From Desulfovermiculus sp041686195 (GTDB taxonomy: Bacteria; Desulfobacterota; Desulfovibrionia; Desulfovibrionales; Desulfothermaceae): a DNA stretch of 64,000 bases. Below the pieces are notes generated by a model. The model saw only the letters and a list, made by a program, of their open reading frames with translations, was not told the DNA's origin and searched no databases. Shown here one piece after another: positions 33,880 through 42,752 of this stretch (positions are counted from its first letter, which is position 1; every line of letters begins with the position of its first letter). The position numbers and the translations under genes were made by a program. The stretch is taken from positions 1 to 64,000 of the forward strand of contig JAWLEI010000001.1 of assembly GCA_041686195.1 (NCBI GenBank), in the 5' to 3' direction.

Positions 33880-34242
33880 TTAGCCCTGCTTGCTGAATTC
33901 TATGATGGCTACGGGAGCGGAGTCTCCCCTGCGCGGTTCGGATTTCTTGATAATTCGGGTGTATCCGCCAGGAGTATTGATAAACCGGGGCGCTATTTCA
34001 GAGAAAAGTTTATGCACCAGGGTCCTGTTTTCCAGGACCTGATAGGCCTTTCTCCTTGCATGCACAGTGTCTTCAAGCCCAATATTCACCAATCGATCGG
34101 CGAGTTTCCGCAACTCCTTGGCTTTGGTTTCTGTTGTCTGTATGCGCTCATGTTCAACCAAGGACTTGGCCATATTTTTAAACATCGCCTTGCGGTGCTC
34201 CCAAGTCCTCCCCAGTTTCCGTCCTGACTTTCTATGCCTCAT
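33880..34242 (-). CDS. rplQ: 50S ribosomal protein L17
   Basis: 120 residues. MRHRKSGRKLGRTWEHRKAM is the conserved L17 start and the RIIK and AIIEF blocks follow. Sits around the peptide exit tunnel. It overlaps the 3' end of rpoA by 11 bp, with the AGGAAAG in rpoA as ribosome-binding site. Last gene of the cluster. Confidence 0.98.
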   Translation of the reverse strand: MRHRKSGRKLGRTWEHRKAMFKNMAKSLVEHERIQTTETKAKELRKLADRLVNIGLEDTVHARRKAYQVLENRTLVHKLFSEIAPRFINTPGGYTRIIKKSEPRRGDSAPVAIIEFSKQG

Positions 34243-35272
34243 GGTCTTCTTTCCTATTTAGCCATTGTTGATACTTTTGATCAAAATTGTCGACCTTCAT
34301 CCCTAAGTCCAACCCCATATCATTGAGGACCTTGATGATATCGTCCAGGGACTTCCGGCCAAAATTTTTGGCCTTGAGCAACTCATTTTCGGTCTTTTGT
34401 ACCAATTCGCCAACTGTATAGATATTTGCTTTTTTCAGGCAATTGCTTGCCCGAACCGGAAGTTCCAGGTCGTCTATACTTCGGAACAAGACCTCGTCGA
34501 CTTCTTCTGAGAAATGTTGTGGTTCACGATTGGCAGTTAAATCTTCGTCAAAATTAACAAACACGCTGAGCTGGTCCTTCAAGATCTTTGCACTATAAGC
34601 CAAGCTGTCTTCCGGAGTGATCGACCCATCAGTCCATACTTCAATGATCAGCTTGTCATAATTGGTCATCTGTCCCACGCGGGCTTGTTCCACCCGGTAA
34701 GCAACCTTTTGCACGGGTGAAAAGCTGGCATCCAACACGATGACCCCGATCTGTTCGCTGAAGCTCTCTTGTTGCTCTGCCGGGAGATAGGCCTTGCCCA
34801 TGTGCACATCCAGCTCCATGCGCAAAGTTCGGGGTTCGGACAAAGTAGCAATGAGCTGCTCGGGGTTAAGAATGGTTACATGCTGATTTTCCGGTATTTC
34901 ACCAGCAGTGACTGGTCCCTGCTTGTGCACATCGAGCACAAGCTTTTGCGGTTCCTCAGTATCCATAGCCAGGCGGACCTGCTTCAGATTGAGCACAATA
35001 TCAGTGACGTCTTCTTTCACCCCAGGAATGCTTGTAAACTCATGCTGAACACCATCAATGCTCACCGCAACGATAGCTGCCCCTTGCAGTGAGGAAAGCA
35101 AAACGCGTCGCAACGCATTGCCCAATGTGGTCCCAAAACCCCGCTCCAAAGGTTCACAGGCGAATTTGCCATATGCCTGAGTTGATTCCGGGTCTTGCTC
35201 CACCTTTTTCGGCTTGACCAACTCGGTCCAATTACGGCAATTGATCATCCGTCCATTATCTTTTAATATCAT
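34232..35272 (-). CDS. rpoA: RNA polymerase subunit alpha
   Basis: 346 residues. The N-terminal domain (about 20-245) dimerises and binds beta and beta-prime (LERGFGTTLGNALRRVLLSS), then a linker and the C-terminal helix-hairpin-helix domain (about 270-335, IYTVGELVQKTENELLKAKNFGRKSL) that contacts UP elements and activators. MILKDNG start kept because related sulfate-reducer proteins begin this way; ATG 35248 is possible. A 161-bp gap separates it from rpsD. Confidence 0.97.
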   Translation of the reverse strand: MILKDNGRMINCRNWTELVKPKKVEQDPESTQAYGKFACEPLERGFGTTLGNALRRVLLSSLQGAAIVAVSIDGVQHEFTSIPGVKEDVTDIVLNLKQVRLAMDTEEPQKLVLDVHKQGPVTAGEIPENQHVTILNPEQLIATLSEPRTLRMELDVHMGKAYLPAEQQESFSEQIGVIVLDASFSPVQKVAYRVEQARVGQMTNYDKLIIEVWTDGSITPEDSLAYSAKILKDQLSVFVNFDEDLTANREPQHFSEEVDEVLFRSIDDLELPVRASNCLKKANIYTVGELVQKTENELLKAKNFGRKSLDDIIKVLNDMGLDLGMKVDNFDQKYQQWLNRKEDHEA

Positions 35273-35433
35273 ACTAAATGCTCGTTTCGTGACTCAAGTA
35301 GTGAAAACAGTAAGCCGAAACCAGTACTCCTGATTCCGGCTCGTATAAGTGGACTGTGCCCTCAAGCGACCAGAGTCCGCCCCAAGCTTCACGTGCTCAC
35401 TGTCTCAGCCAGTATACTCCCCGGAATTCGAGT

Positions 35434-36060
35434 TTACTTGGAGTACAGTTCGACAATGAGATGTTCGTTCACCGGAAAGGTAATGTGTTCGCGTTGAGGC
35501 ACGGCTTTTATGGTTGAGCTGAACGTATCGAGATCATTCTCCAGCCATTCCGGGATTCCACGGCGATCCACAACATCCAGTGCCTCTTGTATGACTGGTA
35601 TTTTCCGGCTCCTCTCTTTGACTTGTATTACATCACCTAGGCGCACTTGATGCGAGGGAATATCAACTTTGTGTCCATTGAGGAGAAAATGTCCATGCCG
35701 GACCAGTTGCCGGGCCTGATTCCGTGAATTGGCAAAGCCAGCTCTATACACGACATTATCAAGTCTGAGTTCCAGCATGCGGAGGAGATTCTGGCCGGTG
35801 ATTCCCTTTTTGCGGTCCGCTTCAATGAAATAGTCATGAAACTGACCTTCAAGTAAACCATACATGCGCCTGACTTTTTGCTTCTCCCGCAACTGCATTT
35901 CATAGTCAGTTGATTTTTTCCTGCGGCGTCCATGATGCCCCGGGGGATAGGGCCGCCGCTCAAATGGACACTTATCTGTATAGCACCGATCGCCTTTGAG
36001 AAAAACTTTTGTTCCCTCTCGTCGGCAAACTCTGCATTTTGCTTCTGTATATCTAGCCAA
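35434..36060 (-). CDS. rpsD: 30S ribosomal protein S4
   Basis: 208 residues. N-terminal zinc-ribbon-like cysteines (CRVCRREG and CYTDKCPF), then the S4 RNA-binding domain (about 100-160, RLDNVVYRAGFANSRNQARQLVRHGHFLLNG). Primary 16S binder that starts assembly of the 30S body and, in E. coli, represses its operon. ATG 36060 has GAGGA upstream. Cysteine-containing version, unlike E. coli S4. Confidence 0.98.
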   Translation of the reverse strand: MARYTEAKCRVCRREGTKVFLKGDRCYTDKCPFERRPYPPGHHGRRRKKSTDYEMQLREKQKVRRMYGLLEGQFHDYFIEADRKKGITGQNLLRMLELRLDNVVYRAGFANSRNQARQLVRHGHFLLNGHKVDIPSHQVRLGDVIQVKERSRKIPVIQEALDVVDRRGIPEWLENDLDTFSSTIKAVPQREHITFPVNEHLIVELYSK

Positions 36061-36082
36061 GGTATGTCCTCCTCAATCCCTC

Positions 36083-36475
36083 TTATACTCGACGCCGTTT
36101 CGGCGGTCTGCAGCCATTATGCGGTATAGGGGTTATATCACGAATGAATGACACCTTAAATCCGGCATGGTTGATGGCTCGCATGGCAGACTCACGACCA
36201 GATCCCGGTCCCTTGACAAATATCCCCACGGTTCGCATTCCATTTTCCTGAGCCTTGCGCGCAGCACTCTGGGCTGCCATTTGCGCTGCATAGGGTGTAC
36301 TCTTTTTCGATCCCTTAAATCCCGACATCCCAGATGTTGCCCAGCTGACCACATTGCCCTTCATATCGGTGAAGGTGATCGTGGTGTTATTAAAAGAAGC
36401 CCGAATATGGGCCATTCCGGTTGGAATGTTCTTTTTTTCCTTTTTTTTCGTCGTCCGGCGTTTTGCTTTGGCCAT
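36083..36475 (-). CDS. rpsK: 30S ribosomal protein S11
   Basis: 130 residues. Lysine-rich N-terminus, then the core from IRASFNNTTITFTD to the NGCRPPKRRRV end. Sits on the 30S platform near the mRNA exit and Shine-Dalgarno helix. 22 bp upstream of rpsD. Confidence 0.98.
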   Translation of the reverse strand: MAKAKRRTTKKKEKKNIPTGMAHIRASFNNTTITFTDMKGNVVSWATSGMSGFKGSKKSTPYAAQMAAQSAARKAQENGMRTVGIFVKGPGSGRESAMRAINHAGFKVSFIRDITPIPHNGCRPPKRRRV

Positions 36476-36511
36476 GTCCTTCTCCGAATCAGATTTGTGA
36501 CCTTGTGGCTA

Positions 36512-36883
36512 TTATTTCTTCTTCTTCCCGATCATTGTCCGTCGCGGCCCTTTCCGGGTCCTGGAATTCGTACTCGTTCGTTGCCCGCGAAGCGGAAGAT
36601 GTCGTTTATGTCTTTCTCCCCGGTAGCATCCGATTTCCATTAACCGCTTGATATTCGCGTTCGTCTCCCGCCGGAGATCGCCCTCTACCTTGTAGTTGGT
36701 CTCAATCTGTTTGCGGATCTGATTCACTTCATCCGCAGAAAGATCATCGGTCTTCTTGGTCCAATCCACACCTGTAGAGTCCAGAATTTCCAGTGCCGAT
36801 GAATGCCCTATCCCATAGATGTAGGTCAAAGCGATATCCAAGCGCTTATTTCTCGGCAAATCTACACTCGCGATTCGAGCCAC
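36512..36883 (-). CDS. rpsM: 30S ribosomal protein S13
   Basis: 123 residues. RIASVDLPRNKRLDIALTYIYGIG start, RHLPLRGQRT and basic C-terminal tail ending MIGKKKK. Sits in the 30S head and contacts the P-site tRNA and L5. Short 36-bp gap to rpsK. Confidence 0.98.
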   Translation of the reverse strand: MARIASVDLPRNKRLDIALTYIYGIGHSSALEILDSTGVDWTKKTDDLSADEVNQIRKQIETNYKVEGDLRRETNANIKRLMEIGCYRGERHKRHLPLRGQRTSTNSRTRKGPRRTMIGKKKK

Positions 36884-36899
36884 GTTCTCCCCCTTCCTC

Positions 36900-37013
36900 T
36901 TAGCCTTGTCGTTGTTTGTGACGAGGATTTTCGCAGATTACGCGCAAGGCTCCCCTGCGCCGGATAACTTTACACTTTGGGCACATCTTTTTCACTGATG
37001 GTCTGACTTTCAT
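36900..37013 (-). CDS. rpmJ: 50S ribosomal protein L36
   Basis: 37 residues, too short for most ORF lists. MKVRPSVKKMCPKC start with the zinc-binding CPKC, a second Cys and PRHKQRQG. ATG 37013 follows GGGAGGAG. Lies between secY and rpsM as in other bacterial alpha operons; adk, map and infA are absent from this position. Confidence 0.97.
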   Translation of the reverse strand: MKVRPSVKKMCPKCKVIRRRGALRVICENPRHKQRQG

Positions 37014-37035
37014 GTAGAAATGCTCCTCCCGGTTC

Positions 37036-38346
37036 TTAAAACCGCCCTTTGAGCTTGCTTTTTTGCATTAACCCTTCGTATTGATGGGTTATAAGATATG
37101 ATTGCACCTGGGACATAGTATCAATGGCCACCCCGACAACAATCAGCAATGCAGTCCCACCGAAATAAAACGGGACATTGAGATTATTTATTAACAGCAT
37201 GGGCAATACGCATATTGCCGATACATACAAAGAACCCCACAAAGTAATCCTGGTCAGTACCTTGTCAATATATTCCTTGGTATGTTGCCCGGGACGAATT
37301 CCAGGTATAAACCCGCCTTGCTTTTTCAAATTTTCAGCAATGTCTTTGGGATCAAAAATTATAGCCGTATAAAAGAAGCAAAAGAATATGATCAGGCCCA
37401 CAAATATGAGCGCATAGGCAACCGAACCAGGCTGAAAAAATGAGGATGCGGCCTGCAGCCATTCAACCTGGGAAAAGTTGGCCAATGTGGCCGGAAACAT
37501 GAGTATGGATGAGGCAAATATAGGGGGAATCACCCCAGCCGTATTCACCCGCAAGGGCAGATGAGTATTCTGGCCTCCGTACATCTTCCGTCCCATCTGT
37601 CGCTTGGCGTAATGTATAGGAATACGTCGTTGCGATGTCTCCATGAAGCAGGTGAAAATAAGTACACCAGCCATAACCGCCAAAATGATCAAGGCTACGA
37701 ATATGGCCATTTCTCCGGAACTCATGAGCCGGAAGGACTTCATGAGCGCGCCGGGAATTCCAGCCACAATTCCGGAAAAGATGATAAGTGAAATCCCGTT
37801 CCCAATACCGCGTGCAGTGATTTGTTCCCCAAGCCACATGATGAAAATGGTTCCAGCGGACAGCGTGATCACGGTAACAAAAACAAACATGGCCCCCGGT
37901 TCAGGAACCACCGCTTCACCCGATGGACTGGTCATCTGTTGCAAGCCTATCGATATGCCGGTTCCCTGGACCAGGGTAATCAGAACCGTTAAGTACCGGG
38001 TATACTGAGTTATTTTCTTTTGCCCGGCCTCGCCTTCTTCCTTTTTCAAGCGTGACAGTTCAGGGCTGACAACGGTCAATAATTGCAGGATAATTGATGC
38101 TGAGATATACGGCATAATGCCCAGAGCAAATACAGAGAGGCGACTTAAGCCTCCACCGGAAAACATATCGAACAGGCCGAAAAGGGTGCCTTGGGCATTA
38201 GCGAAAAAGTCGGCGATTGCTTGGCCGTTGATTCCAGGAACAGGTACATGGATGCCCAGCCTATATACAATGAGCAATCCGAATGTAAACAGGATCTTAT
38301 TCCGGAGTTCCTTTGATCCGGCCAGATTGTTCATCTGAGGAATCAC
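37036..38346 (-). CDS. secY: Protein translocase subunit SecY
   Basis: 436 residues, ten transmembrane helices. YRLGIHVPVPGIN near the N-terminus (about 26-38), the plug region around FNMFSGGGLSR-like FDMFSGG, and the conserved cytoplasmic loops, ending MQKSKLKGRF. Channel of the Sec translocon with SecE and SecG. The start is 3 bp after the rplO stop. Confidence 0.97.
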   Translation of the reverse strand: MIPQMNNLAGSKELRNKILFTFGLLIVYRLGIHVPVPGINGQAIADFFANAQGTLFGLFDMFSGGGLSRLSVFALGIMPYISASIILQLLTVVSPELSRLKKEEGEAGQKKITQYTRYLTVLITLVQGTGISIGLQQMTSPSGEAVVPEPGAMFVFVTVITLSAGTIFIMWLGEQITARGIGNGISLIIFSGIVAGIPGALMKSFRLMSSGEMAIFVALIILAVMAGVLIFTCFMETSQRRIPIHYAKRQMGRKMYGGQNTHLPLRVNTAGVIPPIFASSILMFPATLANFSQVEWLQAASSFFQPGSVAYALIFVGLIIFFCFFYTAIIFDPKDIAENLKKQGGFIPGIRPGQHTKEYIDKVLTRITLWGSLYVSAICVLPMLLINNLNVPFYFGGTALLIVVGVAIDTMSQVQSYLITHQYEGLMQKSKLKGRF

Positions 38347-38349
38347 AAT

Positions 38350-38790
38350 CTACCTCTCCAGAGCCTCAGCTTTCCCGCCAGCGCCTTCAATTTTGGCTAC
38401 TGCCTGCTTGCTGAAAGCATGTGCTGTTATCTGAATTTTGCGCTCAATCTCCCCCCGGCCCAACACCTTGATTGGCCGCTTGCTGGATACAATTTGGTAA
38501 ATATCCTGCAGAGAAATCTCACTCTTGTCCGGAAAGAGCTGCACTAAGCGCTCAAGGTTTATAACAGTGTACTCTTCTCGAAATATATTCGTAAAACCCC
38601 GCTTGGGAACTCTGCGCACAAGAGGCATTTGTCCACCTTCAAATCCGGGGCCAGGCCCTGAACCGGCCCGAGCTCTCTGACCTTTGTGCCCCTTGCCTGC
38701 GGTGCATCCCAAACCGCTCGACGGACCTCGACCACGCCTCTTGCGGTCTTTCCGATCACTTGCTGGTGGATATAACTCGTGAAGCTTCAT
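38350..38790 (-). CDS. rplO: 50S ribosomal protein L15
   Basis: 146 residues. MKLHELYPP start, the Gly/Arg/Lys-rich RGRGPSSGLGCTAGKGHKGQ segment and EGGQMPLVRRVPKRGF. Late 50S assembly protein. The start overlaps the rpmD stop by ATGA. Confidence 0.98.
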   Translation of the reverse strand: MKLHELYPPASDRKDRKRRGRGPSSGLGCTAGKGHKGQRARAGSGPGPGFEGGQMPLVRRVPKRGFTNIFREEYTVINLERLVQLFPDKSEISLQDIYQIVSSKRPIKVLGRGEIERKIQITAHAFSKQAVAKIEGAGGKAEALER

Positions 38791-38957
38791 GATTTAGTAA
38801 CCTCCACCATGTGCTTGACCTTATCAATCATGCCCCGGCTGACCGGCGTATCCTGCAGTTCCTTGACCTGGTTAATCTTCTTCAGCCCCAAAGCCTGCAG
38901 GTTTCGGCGCTGATTTGGAGTGCTTCCGATCTGACTGCGTATCAATTTTACTTTCAT
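38787..38957 (-). CDS. rpmD: 50S ribosomal protein L30
   Basis: 56 residues, missed by length filters. MKVKLIRSQIGSTPNQRRNL start and the GMIDKVKHMVEV end match L30. The ATG overlaps the rpsE stop by ATGA and the TGA overlaps the rplO start. Binds 5S and 23S rRNA region. Confidence 0.97.
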   Translation of the reverse strand: MKVKLIRSQIGSTPNQRRNLQALGLKKINQVKELQDTPVSRGMIDKVKHMVEVTKS

Positions 38958-39451
38958 GTTCCAACCCTCGCCAGTTTGACCTGCGTGTCTCTCAGTCTGG
39001 ACACCTCATCTTCAGTACGCAGCGATGTCAAACCCTGCATGGTTGCTTTGAGTACGTTGATCGGGTTATTCGTCCCTAAGGCCTTGCTGATGACATCCTG
39101 GATGCCACAGGCTTCCATAACCGCACGGACAGGTCCGCCGGCAATGATTCCGGAACCCTTGGCCCCAGGCTTGAGCAAGACCTGCCCGGCACCATAGTGG
39201 CCGATCGTGCCGTAAGGTATGGTTCCATCAATCACAGGAACCTGAACCATTTCCTTTTTGGCCCGTTCTGTGGCTTTTTGGATGGCATCCGGCACTTGAT
39301 TTGCCTTCCCATGCCCGCAACCTACACGTCCCTGGCCATCTCCGACCACGACTAATGCGCTGAACTTAAAGTTTCGTCCACCCTTGACCACCTTGGCGAC
39401 ACGGTTGAGATGGACGACCTTCTCGATTAGATTAATTTCATTTCCTTCCAT
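38954..39451 (-). CDS. rpsE: 30S ribosomal protein S5
   Basis: 165 residues. dsRNA-binding N-terminal part (LIEKVVHLNRVAKVVKGGRNFKFSALVVVGDG) and C-terminal GSGIIAGGPVRAVMEACGIQD. Part of the decoding fidelity centre with S4 and S12. Overlaps rpmD at its 3' end. Confidence 0.98.
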   Translation of the reverse strand: MEGNEINLIEKVVHLNRVAKVVKGGRNFKFSALVVVGDGQGRVGCGHGKANQVPDAIQKATERAKKEMVQVPVIDGTIPYGTIGHYGAGQVLLKPGAKGSGIIAGGPVRAVMEACGIQDVISKALGTNNPINVLKATMQGLTSLRTEDEVSRLRDTQVKLARVGT

Positions 39452-39463
39452 GCATAACCTCGA

Positions 39464-39814
39464 TCAAAATTTGAGTCCACCCTCACGCGCACCGTCCGCC
39501 ACAGCCTTAATCCGACCGTGGAAATAATATCCGCTGCGATCAAAGACAGCTCCATGTATATTCTGGCCCAAAGCCTTTTGCGCCAAATCCTTGCCCACTG
39601 CATAGGCAACATCCTTGTTCAAGCCTTTAAAGTCCGGCAAAGCCAAAGATGATGATGCCGCCAGGGTCTTTTGACTTCGATCATCTATGAGTTGGGCATA
39701 GATGTGTTGATTGGACCGAAAAACAGCCAAACGAGGTCTCTCACCTGTACCGGAAATCTTTTTCCTGATTCGCTGTTTTCTGCGTTTCCGGGCTTGGTTT
39801 CGACTAAGTTTCAT
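39464..39814 (-). CDS. rplR: 50S ribosomal protein L18
   Basis: 116 residues. Basic N-terminus, RPRLAVFRSNQHIYAQLIDD, and the DRSGYYFHGRIKAVADGAREGGLKF end. Brings 5S rRNA into the 50S central protuberance with L5. 12 bp before rpsE. Confidence 0.98.
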   Translation of the reverse strand: MKLSRNQARKRRKQRIRKKISGTGERPRLAVFRSNQHIYAQLIDDRSQKTLAASSSLALPDFKGLNKDVAYAVGKDLAQKALGQNIHGAVFDRSGYYFHGRIKAVADGAREGGLKF

Positions 39815-39828
39815 AACTTCCTCATTAG

Positions 39829-40365
39829 TTACTTCTTGCCAGATTTTCCAGCTTTGCGGCGAATCTGCTCATCTATATACTTAATTCCCTTGCCCTTATA
39901 TGGCTCAGGAGGCCTGATCCTCCGAATCTGAGCCGCTATTTCGCCAACCTGTTCTTTATCAATCCCGCCCACAAAAAGTTTGTTTCCTTCAGTACGGGCC
40001 GATATCCCTGCAGGGAGTTCGAACTTCTTGGGATGTGAATACCCGACATTGAGCTCGACACTGTTGCCGCTGACGCTTACTCTGTATCCAACACCGACCA
40101 GTTCAAGACCTTTTTCATATCCCTGACTGACCCCCAAAACTGCGTTGTTGAGCAAAGTACGTCGTAACCCGTACTGTTCCCGGGCTATCTTATTGTTCTC
40201 TTTGCGGGTCAATGTAATCTGTTCGCCATCCACTTTGTACTCAATCTTGGGATGAATCTCCACGTACAGTTTGCCCTTTGGGCCCTTTACTTCTATCTGC
40301 CCTCCGTTGAAGGCTACCTCCACCCCGGAAGGTATGGGTACTGGAGTTTTTCCAATCCGTGACAT
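39829..40365 (-). CDS. rplF: 50S ribosomal protein L6
   Basis: 178 residues. Two similar folds: MSRIGKTPVPIPSGVEV through about 82, then the second domain ending PEPYKGKGIKYIDEQIRRKAGK. Binds near the sarcin-ricin loop. 14 bp before rplR. Confidence 0.98.
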   Translation of the reverse strand: MSRIGKTPVPIPSGVEVAFNGGQIEVKGPKGKLYVEIHPKIEYKVDGEQITLTRKENNKIAREQYGLRRTLLNNAVLGVSQGYEKGLELVGVGYRVSVSGNSVELNVGYSHPKKFELPAGISARTEGNKLFVGGIDKEQVGEIAAQIRRIRPPEPYKGKGIKYIDEQIRRKAGKSGKK

Positions 40366-40379
40366 AACAAGCCCTCATC

Positions 40380-40763
40380 TTACCATATTTCACACAGGAG
40401 TTCACCGCCCACGCGCTTCTCTCGAGCCTGTTGCCCATCCAGAATTCCTTGAGAAGTGGATACAACATTAATCCCGAGCCCATTTTGTACCAAAGGGATC
40501 TCATCTACCCCGACATATCGACGGCATCCTGGTCTGCTCAGTCGGCGGAGTCCGCTGACTGCAGGCTTCCCATGCACATATTTCAGCCGAATTTTAAGGT
40601 CCCGGTCTTGTTCCTGAAAATCTTGTATGTAACCCTGATTCTTCAGAATATCAGCCAAGGAAATCTTCATCTTCGACTTAGGCATCATGACATCTGTATG
40701 CAGGGCCATTTGAGCATTGCGTATGCGGGTGAGCATGTCTGCAATAGGATCAACGACTGCCAT
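40380..40763 (-). CDS. rpsH: 30S ribosomal protein S8
   Basis: 127 residues from ATG 40763 (GGAG 7 nt upstream), preferred over ATG 40781. DPIADMLTRIRNAQMA start and STSQGILDGQQAREKRVGGELLCEIW end. Binds 16S helix 21; in E. coli it represses the spc operon. Confidence 0.97.
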   Translation of the reverse strand: MAVVDPIADMLTRIRNAQMALHTDVMMPKSKMKISLADILKNQGYIQDFQEQDRDLKIRLKYVHGKPAVSGLRRLSRPGCRRYVGVDEIPLVQNGLGINVVSTSQGILDGQQAREKRVGGELLCEIW

Positions 40764-40774
40764 TTTTTGACTCC

Positions 40775-40960
40775 TTACCAACTCGATTTGCGAACACCAG
40801 GAAGTTCGCCGGCTAAGGCCATGTTACGAAAGCATATCCGACAGATACCAAATCTGCGCAAAAATGCTCTGGGACGTCCGCAAATCGGGCACCGGTTGTA
40901 CTCTCTGACTTTAAATTTGGCCTTTTTTTGGGCCTTCACTCGCAGCGCTTGCCGTGCCAC
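40775..40960 (-). CDS. rpsN: 30S ribosomal protein S14, zinc-binding type Z
   Basis: 61 residues. Two CxxC motifs (CPICG and CRICF) mark the short zinc-binding S14 rather than the long C-minus form. In the 30S head. ATG 40960 follows AGGAGG. Note that E. coli S14 lacks these cysteines. Confidence 0.97.
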   Translation of the reverse strand: MARQALRVKAQKKAKFKVREYNRCPICGRPRAFLRRFGICRICFRNMALAGELPGVRKSSW

Positions 40961-40971
40961 ACCTATCCTCC

Positions 40972-41511
40972 TTATTTCCTAAAAGGCATCCCCATCATCT
41001 GAAGGAGGGTTTTGCCTTCTTTATCTGTATTTGCTGAGGTGACCACAGTGACATTCATCCCCTTGACCCGATCAACCTTATCCATGTTGATCTCTGGGAA
41101 TATGGTATGTTCACGGATGCCAAGAGTAAAATTCCCCCGCCCGTCAAACCCTCGGTCCTGGACGCCTCGGAAGTCACGTACCCGGGGCAATGCAAAATTC
41201 ACAAGCTTATCGTAAAACTCCCACATTCTTCGATGCCGCAGAGTAACTCTGCAACCTACCGGCATGCCCTCTCGGAGCTTAAAGGCGGCGATAGACTTTT
41301 TGGCCCTGGTCACTACCGCCTTCTGTCCTGCAATCAGGGTCAGCTCCTGAACTGCATCTTGTATGATCTTATTGTCCTGGCTGCCTTCTCCCAAGCCCAT
41401 ATTCAGAGATATTGAGCTTATGCAAGGAATCTGCATCGAAGAAGAATAATTAAATTCCTGCTTCAGTTCGGGAAATATTTTTTCTCGGTACATTTGCTGT
41501 AGGCGGTTCAT
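40972..41511 (-). CDS. rplE: 50S ribosomal protein L5
   Basis: 179 residues from ATG 41511 (GAAGGA 6 nt upstream); the longer frame to 41547 has no ribosome-binding site. MNRLQQMYREKIFPEL start, GLGEGSQDNKIIQDAVQEL and the VTSANTDKEGKTLLQMMGMPFRK end. Binds 5S rRNA and contacts the P-site tRNA. Confidence 0.97.
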   Translation of the reverse strand: MNRLQQMYREKIFPELKQEFNYSSSMQIPCISSISLNMGLGEGSQDNKIIQDAVQELTLIAGQKAVVTRAKKSIAAFKLREGMPVGCRVTLRHRRMWEFYDKLVNFALPRVRDFRGVQDRGFDGRGNFTLGIREHTIFPEINMDKVDRVKGMNVTVVTSANTDKEGKTLLQMMGMPFRK

Positions 41512-41574
41512 ATTGGATCCTTCCCAAGCCTCAATTGTGGTCAACACTCATGTATTCTCAGTGCATCAAAACAA

Positions 41575-41898
41575 CTAATCGAGCATTTCATTGCATTTCT
41601 TGCAAATTCTCAGTTTTTGGCCGTCATCTGTCTGCTTATATCCAACCCGGGTGGGCTTTGCGCAGGATTCACAGAGCAAGGCCACATTGGATATATGCAT
41701 GGGCGATTCCATATCCTGAATGCCACCGCTTTTTCCGGTATATGGATTGCCCTTTACATGACGTTTGACCATATTGACCTTGTCCACTGTGAGGCGGTCT
41801 GTTTTCTTGTTCACTGTCTTTACAGTCCCGACTTTGCCTCGATCCTTGCCCACCAGGACCATTACTTTATCTTTGACCCGAATCTTATTCTTTTTCAT
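41575..41898 (-). CDS. rplX: 50S ribosomal protein L24
   Basis: 107 residues. KOW domain KIRVKDKVMVLVGKDRGKVGTVKTV and the VKRHVKGNPYTGKSGGIQDMESPMHISNVAL block. The C-terminal CESCAKPTRV and CKKCNEML form an extra zinc-ribbon-like pair. Assembly initiator of the 50S. 10 bp after rplN. Confidence 0.98.
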   Translation of the reverse strand: MKKNKIRVKDKVMVLVGKDRGKVGTVKTVNKKTDRLTVDKVNMVKRHVKGNPYTGKSGGIQDMESPMHISNVALLCESCAKPTRVGYKQTDDGQKLRICKKCNEMLD

Positions 41899-41908
41899 GA
41901 TCCATCCC

Positions 41909-42277
41909 CTACAAGACTTCTGGGGCCAAGGAAACGATCTTCATGAAGTTCCTTTGGCGCAACTCTCTGGCCACAGGGCCAAATATGCGGGTTCCAATCG
42001 GGTCCATATTTTTGTTCAGCAATACAGCTGAATTGGTATCAAAACAGATATATGAACCGTTCGGCCGACCAATTTCCTTTTTTGTCCTGACCACAACAGC
42101 CCGGTACACATCGCCCTTTTTTACTTTGCTGTGCGGCATGGCTTCTTTGACTGATACGACAATCAAATCACCCACACTCGCATATCGACGTTTACTTCCA
42201 CCAAGGACCTTTATGCAATGGACCTTCTTAGCGCCTGAGTTATCGGCAACATCGAGTTTGGATTCTACTTGAATCAT
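41909..42277 (-). CDS. rplN: 50S ribosomal protein L14
   Basis: 122 residues. MIQVESKLDVADNSGAKKV start and GTRIFGPVARELRQRNFMKIVSLAPEVL end are full L14 signatures. Sits at the subunit interface near inter-subunit bridge B5. 9 bp after rpsQ. Confidence 0.98.
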   Translation of the reverse strand: MIQVESKLDVADNSGAKKVHCIKVLGGSKRRYASVGDLIVVSVKEAMPHSKVKKGDVYRAVVVRTKKEIGRPNGSYICFDTNSAVLLNKNMDPIGTRIFGPVARELRQRNFMKIVSLAPEVL

Positions 42278-42286
42278 GGTATACTC

Positions 42287-42553
42287 CTAGACCGCTTTTT
42301 CCAGAATCGAATGTAACTGCCACCGTTTCCGGCGACTCAAGGGGCGGCACTCGATAATCTGTATTTTGTCCCCGATCTGGCAGGAATTCTCCGGATCATG
42401 AGCCATCATTTTTTTTCTGCGCCGAATGTATTTCTTGTACAGCGGGTGTTGGACGATTGTTTCGCAACGCACAAGAACAGTCTTATCCGTCTTGTTGCTC
42501 ATCACATACCCGGTCAACATCCGCTTTCTGCCTTGCACATTTTGCTTATTCAT
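42287..42553 (-). CDS. rpsQ: 30S ribosomal protein S17
   Basis: 88 residues. GRKRMLTGYVMSNKTDKTVLVRCE, then YKKYIRRRKKMMAHD and the IIECRPLSRRKRWQL end. OB-fold primary 16S binder. Overlaps rpmC by 8 bp. Confidence 0.98.
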   Translation of the reverse strand: MNKQNVQGRKRMLTGYVMSNKTDKTVLVRCETIVQHPLYKKYIRRRKKMMAHDPENSCQIGDKIQIIECRPLSRRKRWQLHSILEKAV

Positions 42554-42749
42554 TGCCGTGCTCCATCTCTTTTTCCCGCAAGATGGTCAAGATCCGGGCT
42601 ATATTTCGTTTGACCTTTGGAATCCTCTGCGTATTTTCCAGCTGGCCAGTTGCGTGTTGGAAACGCAGCTTAAAATTTTCTTTTTTATAATCGGCCAGCT
42701 TCTTTTTCAATTCCACATCGGTCATATCGCGCATTTCTTTGGCCCGCAT
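42546..42749 (-). CDS. rpmC: 50S ribosomal protein L29
   Basis: 67 residues, two helices: MRAKEMRDMTDVELKKKLADYKKE, then ATGQLENTQRIPKVKRNIARILTILREKE. Near the polypeptide exit. It overlaps rpsQ by 8 bp and follows rplP by 3 bp. Confidence 0.97.
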   Translation of the reverse strand: MRAKEMRDMTDVELKKKLADYKKENFKLRFQHATGQLENTQRIPKVKRNIARILTILREKEMEHGNE

Positions 42750-42752
42750 GAC